A stretch of DNA of 64,000 bases, from positions 116,060 through 180,059 of the forward strand of contig JAUXVF010000023.1 of the NCBI GenBank assembly GCA_030680355.1, written 5' to 3'. Below the pieces are notes generated by a model. The model was given only the letters and a program-made list of their open reading frames with translations, was not told the DNA's origin and made no database searches. The translations under genes and the position numbers were made by a program. The DNA comes from Caulobacter sp. Lineage in GTDB: Bacteria; Pseudomonadota; Alphaproteobacteria; Caulobacterales; Caulobacteraceae. Of the stretch, positions 59,259 through 64,000 are shown in pieces. The first letter of the stretch is position 1; each line of letters opens with the position of its first letter.

Positions 59259-61483
59259 AGCCCGGAACACGTCTTCTGCTGGCCGCCGCGGCATGGTTGC
59301 CTCTGGCCGGCCCCGTTCTGGCCGCACCCGCGCCGGTCAGCGACGCCGCCTTGGCTCGACCCCAAGCCACGGCGACCAGTCCGGTACTGGTGTCACCGGA
59401 AGATTGGGCCCGCATGGCGAACGCGGGGGATCGCTACCCCCTGTTCACGGCCGAACGCGCCCGCCTTGAGGCCTCCGTCGCCAAGGCCATGGCCGCGGGG
59501 ATCAACATCCCGGTCCCGGCCGACCCTGGCGGCGGCTTCACCCACGAGCAGCACAAGCGAAACCAGAAGGCCATCTATGAGGCCGGCATCCTCTACCGGG
59601 TGACGGGCGAGGCCCGCTACGCCGCCTTTGCCCGCGACATGCTGCTGGGCTACGCCGCGCTGTATCCGAAGCTGGGTCCACATCCGGCGGGACGGGGCGA
59701 AATCCGGGGCAGGCTGTTCTGGCAAACCCTCAACGACTCCGTCTGGCTCGTCTATTCAATCCAGGGCTATGACGCCATTCGCGCGACGCTCACGGACGCC
59801 CAGCGCGAGACCATCGACACGCAGCTGTTCCGCCCGATGGCGCGGTTTCTGTCCGACGAGACGCCGCGGAATTTCAACCTGATCCACAACCACGCCACCT
59901 GGGCAGTCGCCGGCGTCGGCATGACCGGCTACGTGCTGCGGGATCGGGATCTCGTCGACAAGGCGCTGCTGGGTCTGGAAAAGGACGGCAAGGCTGGCTT
60001 TCTGCGCCAGATCGATCAGCTGTTCTCGCCTGACGGCTACTACCAGGAAGGGCCCTACTATCAGCGCTACGCCCTGGCGCCGTTCGTGATCTTTGCGCGC
60101 GCCGTCGACCGGAACGAGCCTGGGCGCCGCATCTTCGAACGTCGCGACAGCGTGCTTCTGAAGGCGGTCAACACCACCGTCCAAAGCACCTATGGCGGTC
60201 TGTTCCTGCCGCTCAACGACGCCTTGAAGGACAAGCGCCTCGATACCGAGGAGCTGGTGACCGGCGTCGCCATCGCCTTTGGCCACACCGCCGATCCCGC
60301 CCTCCTGTCGATCGCGCGCCGACAGGGCCGGACCATACTGTCGCCAGACGGGTTGGCCGTGGCGCAAGCGCTCGCGGCCGGTCTGGACACGCCTTTCGCC
60401 TTCAAGTCGACGCTGTTGCGTGACGGCCCCGACGGCGACCAGGGCGCCCTGGCGATCCTGCGCCGCGGCGACGACAGGACCGGCCAGACCCTGGTCATGA
60501 AGAACACCGCCCAGGGCATGGGGCATGGCCACCTCGACCGGTTGAACTGGCTGTTCTACGACAACGGCGCGGAGGTCGTGACCGACTATGGCGCCGCGCG
60601 GTTCCTCAACATCGAGGCCAAGAGCGGCGGCGTCTATCTTCCCGAGAACAAGACCTGGGCCCGGGAGACCGTGGCGCACAACACCCTGGTGGTGAACGGC
60701 CGCAGCCAGTTCAACGGCAAGCTGGCGGACGCCGAGGCGCACTGGCCAGAGGCCGGACTGTTCGTCGTCAAGGACGGCCTGCAGATCGCATCGGCCCGCA
60801 TGGAAGGCGCCTACCCCGGCGTCGTGTTTGATCGGGCCCTGGTCCTGCTCGACCACCCTGCCCTGCCCTTGCCGATCGCCATCGACCTGCTGCGGGCGAC
60901 CGCCGATCGCGTGGTCGCCTACGACCTGCCGCTGCATTTTTCGGGTCATATCATGACCGTGGGTTTCGAGGCTGAGCGTCTCGTCGCCGAGCGACCCGTC
61001 CTGGGCAAGGCCGCCGGCTACCAGCACCTCTGGGTCGACGCGACTTCTCCCGTGGCGAGCGGACAGCGCACGCTGAGTTGGCTCACCGGCGGTCGTTTCT
61101 ACACCTACCGCTTCGCCGAAAGCGCGCCCAGCCGGGCCTTGCTCGTGGAAAGCGGGGCCAATGATCCGGACTTCAATCTTCGGCGCGAACCGGCGCTGAT
61201 CCGTCGCGTCGAGGGTCAGACAGCGGCCAGTTTCGTCGCCGTCCTCGAGCCGCACGGTCGTTATGACGGCGTGGCCGAAACCGTGTCGGAATCCGACAGC
61301 CGGATTGCATCCCTGAGCCTTGGGGAAAGCCCGTCCGCCGACGTCGTGGTCCTGGTGCTCACGACGGGCGACCGGCTCGCCATCGGGATCGCCAGGGACG
61401 GTCGCTCAACAGGCTCGCACAAGGTCACGGTCGATGGCCGGACGTATCAATGGTCGGGCGCCTATGCACGCTTTGATCGATAG
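59255..61483 (+). CDS. Polysaccharide lyase family 17 oligoalginate lyase (heparinase II/III fold)
   Basis: A 742-residue exported lyase that converts alginate oligomers to the monomer DEH. A signal peptide (LLLAAAAWLPLAGPVLA) precedes an alginate-lyase alpha/alpha toroid with NFNLIHNHATWAVAG (conserved Asn/His) and SPDGYYQEGPYYQRYAL (catalytic Tyr region). The heparinase II/III beta-domain follows with MGHGHLDRLNWLFYDNGAEVVTDYGAAR and VAHNTLVVNG. Length fits PL17. The start overlaps PL6 (ATGA), so the lyases are made together: PL6 cuts polymer, PL17 finishes it. Confidence 0.92.
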   Translation: MKPGTRLLLAAAAWLPLAGPVLAAPAPVSDAALARPQATATSPVLVSPEDWARMANAGDRYPLFTAERARLEASVAKAMAAGINIPVPADPGGGFTHEQHKRNQKAIYEAGILYRVTGEARYAAFARDMLLGYAALYPKLGPHPAGRGEIRGRLFWQTLNDSVWLVYSIQGYDAIRATLTDAQRETIDTQLFRPMARFLSDETPRNFNLIHNHATWAVAGVGMTGYVLRDRDLVDKALLGLEKDGKAGFLRQIDQLFSPDGYYQEGPYYQRYALAPFVIFARAVDRNEPGRRIFERRDSVLLKAVNTTVQSTYGGLFLPLNDALKDKRLDTEELVTGVAIAFGHTADPALLSIARRQGRTILSPDGLAVAQALAAGLDTPFAFKSTLLRDGPDGDQGALAILRRGDDRTGQTLVMKNTAQGMGHGHLDRLNWLFYDNGAEVVTDYGAARFLNIEAKSGGVYLPENKTWARETVAHNTLVVNGRSQFNGKLADAEAHWPEAGLFVVKDGLQIASARMEGAYPGVVFDRALVLLDHPALPLPIAIDLLRATADRVVAYDLPLHFSGHIMTVGFEAERLVAERPVLGKAAGYQHLWVDATSPVASGQRTLSWLTGGRFYTYRFAESAPSRALLVESGANDPDFNLRREPALIRRVEGQTAASFVAVLEPHGRYDGVAETVSESDSRIASLSLGESPSADVVVLVLTTGDRLAIGIARDGRSTGSHKVTVDGRTYQWSGAYARFDR

Positions 61484-61537
61484 AGGCCGGCGCGTGAACC
61501 ACCGCGACGCCCAGCCCGCCACAGGGAAGATCTGACC

Positions 61538-62836
61538 ATGAAGACGTCGAAAGTGAGATGGTTGATCGTCTCGTTGATCGCGCTGGGGACGGTGATCAAC
61601 TACATTGATCGCAACGCCATGGCCGTGATGTGGCCCGCGATCTCGGCCGATATCGGTGCGACCAAGGAGCAGTACGCGCTGCTCGTCACCGTGTTCATGG
61701 TCTTCTACGCGACGGGCCAGTTCGCCTTCGGCCGGCTCTTCGACAAACTGGGCGTCAGGCTCGGTTTCGCGCTGTCGATCGCGACCTGGTCGATCTCGAT
61801 CATGCTGCACGCGACCGCCACCTCGATCATGTCGTTCAGCCTGTTTCGGGCCATGCTCGGCTTCACCGAGGCCGGCGCCTGGCCGGGCGTGGTGAAGGCC
61901 AACGCCGAATGGTTCCCGCCGCGCGAACGCGCTTTCGCCCAGGGCATCTTCAACGCCGGGGCCTCGATCGGCGCGATCGTCTCGGCCCCGCTGATCGCCC
62001 TGCTCTTTCTGACCTTCGGCTGGCCCGGCACCTTCCTTCTGGTCGGCGTCCTTGGCTTTGTCTGGCTGCTGCCGTGGCTGATCATCTACAAGGCCGACCC
62101 CGGATCCCACCCCTGGGTCAATGCGGCCGAGCGCGCCCTGATCCAGGATGCGCCGGTCGCTGACGAGGCCGCGGCCGTCCCCGCTTCGGCCTATGTCCCC
62201 AACCTGCGCCAACTGCTCTCCCACAGGCAGTCCTGGGGCATTATCGGCGCGCGGTTCTTCCTCGATCCGATCTGGTGGCTGTTCGTCTCCTGGCTGCCGA
62301 TCTACCTGGCCGAGACCTTCGGCTTTGACGTCAAACAGATCGGCATCTTCGCCTGGGTGCCCTATGTCGGCGCCATGGTCGGCAGCCTGTCGGGCGGCCT
62401 GCTGTCGGGCGTCCTGATCCGGTTTGGCTGGTCGACGAGCCGGGCGCGGAAGGCGGCGATCGTGTTGGGTTGCCTGATCATGGCGCCAGCGCTGATCGCG
62501 GCGCCACAGGCGACCGATCCCGTGGCCGCCGTCTTGATCATCGCGGCGATTCTCTTCGGCTTCCAGGTCGCCATCGGCAACATCCAGACGTTGCCGGCCG
62601 ATGCCTTTGACCGCAAGACCGTCGGCTCCCTCGCCGGGGTCAGCGGCATGGCGGCCGTCGTCGGCACCCTGATCATCACCTGGCTTGTGCCGGTCATGAC
62701 CCGCGTGTCCTACGGCCCGATTTTCATTCTGGTGGCGGCGCTCGTGCCCCTGGCCCTGATTTCCATCCTGGTGATCGGCGGCCGGTTTGAGCAGGTGACC
62801 TCGCCATCATCCTCCACGAACCCAGCCAAGGACTAG
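61538..62836 (+). CDS. MFS transporter, hexuronate/ACS type
   Basis: A 432-residue inner-membrane MFS protein of the anion/cation symporter group that includes ExuT. Features: VRWLIVSLIALGTVINYIDRNAMAVMWPAI at the first helix, RLFDKLGVRLGF (motif A), GFTEAGAWPGVVKANAEWFPPRERAFAQG in helix 4-5, typical of the group, and GALSGG-like glycine helices later. It follows PL17 by 54 bp and precedes the reductase by 3 bp. The expected substrate is DEH or another unsaturated uronate. Confidence 0.9.
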   Translation: MKTSKVRWLIVSLIALGTVINYIDRNAMAVMWPAISADIGATKEQYALLVTVFMVFYATGQFAFGRLFDKLGVRLGFALSIATWSISIMLHATATSIMSFSLFRAMLGFTEAGAWPGVVKANAEWFPPRERAFAQGIFNAGASIGAIVSAPLIALLFLTFGWPGTFLLVGVLGFVWLLPWLIIYKADPGSHPWVNAAERALIQDAPVADEAAAVPASAYVPNLRQLLSHRQSWGIIGARFFLDPIWWLFVSWLPIYLAETFGFDVKQIGIFAWVPYVGAMVGSLSGGLLSGVLIRFGWSTSRARKAAIVLGCLIMAPALIAAPQATDPVAAVLIIAAILFGFQVAIGNIQTLPADAFDRKTVGSLAGVSGMAAVVGTLIITWLVPVMTRVSYGPIFILVAALVPLALISILVIGGRFEQVTSPSSSTNPAKD

Positions 62837-62839
62837 TTG

Positions 62840-63592
62840 ATGACCCTCAAGAATAAAGTCGCCATCGTAACCGGGGGAGGTCGAGATATCGGCCGGGAGG
62901 TGTCACTCAAGCTCGCGGCCGAAGGGGCCCGGGTGTGCATCAACTTCGCCAACGATGAGGCCAGCGCCCGGGAAACCCTGAGCCAGATCACCGCGGCCGG
63001 CGGGACCGCCATCCTGCATCGCGCCGATGTCACCAAGTCCGACCAGGTCGATGGACTGGTTGCCGCCTGCCGGGCCGCATTCGGCGACAGCATCAACATC
63101 CTGGTCAACCTCGCCGGCGGCATGGTCGCCCGCAGGCCGCTGGCGGACATGGACGAAGCCTTCTTCGACCAGGTGATGAACCTGAACCTGAAGTCAGCCT
63201 TTCTGATGACCCGCGCCGTCGTGCCCCTCATGTCAGCGGGCGGCGCGATCATCAACTTTTCGTCCCTGGCCGGCCGCGATGGCGGCGGTCCCGGCGCCGC
63301 TGTCTACGCGACGTCGAAGGGCGCGGTCTCGACCTTTACCCGGTCCATGGCCAAGGAGCTGGGCCCCCGCGGCATCCGGGTCAACGCCCTGTGCCCGGGC
63401 ATGATCAGCACCAGCTTCCATGACACCTTCTCCAAGGACGAGGTGCGCAAGTCGGTCGCCGGGTCCACCGCGCTCCGCCGCGAAGGTCGCGCCTCCGAAG
63501 TCGCCGACGTCACCGCCTTCCTCGCCTCTGACGGCGCGGCCTATGTCACCGGGGTCAATCTGGATGTGAACGGAGGACTCGCCTTTTCCTGA
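62840..63592 (+). CDS. SDR family oxidoreductase, likely DEH reductase
   Basis: A 250-residue classical short-chain dehydrogenase. The nucleotide motif VTGGGRDIGREV, NLAGG, the catalytic Ser (INFSSLAG) and the YATSK Tyr/Lys pair are present, with the C-terminal VTGVNLDVNGGLAFS. ATG 62840 is chosen (AAGGA 7 bp before); a TTG directly upstream is in frame. In alginate pathways an SDR reduces 4-deoxy-L-erythro-5-hexoseulose uronate to 2-keto-3-deoxygluconate, and its place after the lyases and transporter supports this. Cofactor choice cannot be set with confidence. Confidence 0.87.
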   Translation: MTLKNKVAIVTGGGRDIGREVSLKLAAEGARVCINFANDEASARETLSQITAAGGTAILHRADVTKSDQVDGLVAACRAAFGDSINILVNLAGGMVARRPLADMDEAFFDQVMNLNLKSAFLMTRAVVPLMSAGGAIINFSSLAGRDGGGPGAAVYATSKGAVSTFTRSMAKELGPRGIRVNALCPGMISTSFHDTFSKDEVRKSVAGSTALRREGRASEVADVTAFLASDGAAYVTGVNLDVNGGLAFS

Positions 63593-63675
63593 CCCGGTTT
63601 TCCGCACCCAAGGCTCCAGCCTTTCGGAGCCGCGGCGTACGGATGTCCACCTGTCCGTCCCTCCTTGCGCAAACT

Positions 63676-63709
63676 GGGCGCCGGGCAACCACCCGGCGCC
63701 CGCCTTTTT
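63676..63709 (+). terminator. Strong rho-independent terminator
   Basis: A perfect 10-bp GC stem (GGGCGCCGGG / CCCGGCGCCC) with a 6-base loop, followed by GCCTTTTT. It lies between the reductase and the aldolase gene, and would stop or attenuate transcription before the aldolase, which may have its own promoter. Confidence 0.85.
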
Positions 63710-63730
63710 CCGCGAGAGTTTGAGAGTCTC

Positions 63731-64000
63731 ATGACCTACGACCGCATGGCCGTGCTGGCCGCGATGATTGATCAGGGGGTTATCCCCGTCTTCTACCACC
63801 CCGATCCCGAGGTCTGTATTCCTGCCATCGAGGCCTGCGTCAGGGGCGGGGGGCGGTGCATCGAGTTCACCAACCGCGGCGATTTCGCCGCCCATACCTT
63901 TCTCGAGGTGGCCCGCCACTTCGCCAGGACCGACCCTCGCGTGATCATGGGGGTGGGCAGTATCGTCGACGCCCCCACCGCCGGCCTCTACCTGGCCAAT
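63731..64000 (+). CDS. KDPG/KHG aldolase-like protein, N-terminal part only
   Basis: The first 90 codons are present and the gene runs off the right edge. The start MTYDRMAVLAAMIDQGVIPVF resembles Eda-type aldolases: the segment GVIPVFYHPDPE, then IEFTNRGDFAAHTF and PRVIMGVGSIVDAPTAGLYLAN follow the family order (E-T/F-T and the GxGTV region here GVGSIV). Eda cleaves 2-keto-3-deoxy-6-phosphogluconate to pyruvate and glyceraldehyde 3-phosphate, the last step of alginate monomer use. A KDG kinase should be nearby outside the window. The GSIV form differs from the usual GTV, so a related aldolase is possible. Confidence 0.8.
   Translation, partial: MTYDRMAVLAAMIDQGVIPVFYHPDPEVCIPAIEACVRGGGRCIEFTNRGDFAAHTFLEVARHFARTDPRVIMGVGSIVDAPTAGLYLAN

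Noticed and set aside
1..64000. tRNA, rRNA, CRISPR arrays and prophage genes
   Set aside because: No cloverleaf-type sequence, regular spaced repeats or phage structural genes were noticed on either strand, although no dedicated search could be run.

Overview
The window is high-GC DNA with short intergenic gaps, many ATGA/GTGA start-stop overlaps and several large TonB-dependent receptors. The gene types (NasST-controlled nitrate assimilation, Xanthomonas/Caulobacter-type TonB receptors, alginate catabolism) suggest an alphaproteobacterium, most likely Caulobacteraceae (Caulobacter/Phenylobacterium-like). That placement is an inference from gene content, not from a marker gene.

Layout. (A) 1-3771: the start of a secreted carboxylesterase, an MFS transporter and a TonB receptor, all on the minus strand. 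(B) 3884-4704: a decayed IS6-family element. (C) 4781-28433: a nitrate-respiration island. It holds a GlcD-type FAD oxidase, moaB-moeA, a YtfE/RIC-like di-iron protein, a class II ribonucleotide reductase, NnrS, a Crp/Fnr regulator, and a long operon narK1-narK2-narGHJI-ppiC-porin-hemerythrin-carbonic anhydrase-mobA. FNR-type boxes sit in its promoters, including a perfect TTGAT-N4-ATCAA 76 bp before narK1. An ACAD10/11-like acyl-CoA dehydrogenase lies at the right edge. (D) 28644-29245: IS6 fragments. (E) 29247-42049: a catabolic module of unknown substrate, with two Lrp/AsnC regulators, two CrtC-like (DUF7064/7065-type) proteins, a TonB receptor, a D-aminoacylase-like amidohydrolase, three different APH/CHK-fold kinases and a P450. 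(F) 42090-42130: a probable IS6 end. (G) 42146-52660: the assimilatory nitrate operon, nasT-nasS then narK-nirB-nirD-nasA-cobA-porin, on the minus strand. (H) 52763-52852: another IS6 end. (I) 52901-64000: alginate catabolism, with a GntR regulator, a TonB receptor, PL6 and PL17 lyases, an MFS transporter, an SDR (likely DEH reductase) and a KDPG-aldolase-like gene cut by the window edge.

How the genes work together. In C, nitrate enters through NarK1/2 and is reduced at NarGHI. NarJ, MoaB, MoeA and MobA supply assembly and cofactor, while NnrS, RIC-like and hemerythrin proteins plausibly deal with NO. The B12-dependent reductase makes dNTPs without oxygen. In G, nitrate is reduced to ammonium by NasA and NirBD, CobA supplies siroheme precursor, and NasS/NasT sense nitrate. 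In I, alginate is taken up, cut to monomer (DEH), imported, reduced to KDG and presumably cleaved as KDPG.

The most unusual points are four. IS6 remnants, all in the same orientation, sit at each boundary between functional modules. A close pair of beta-barrel proteins is split between the two nitrate operons. The nar-operon beta-carbonic anhydrase lacks the Arg of its Asp-Arg dyad. Free-standing APH-type kinases lie near an ACAD10/11-type dehydrogenase, with a P450 and CrtC-like proteins, and may form an undescribed catabolic pathway.
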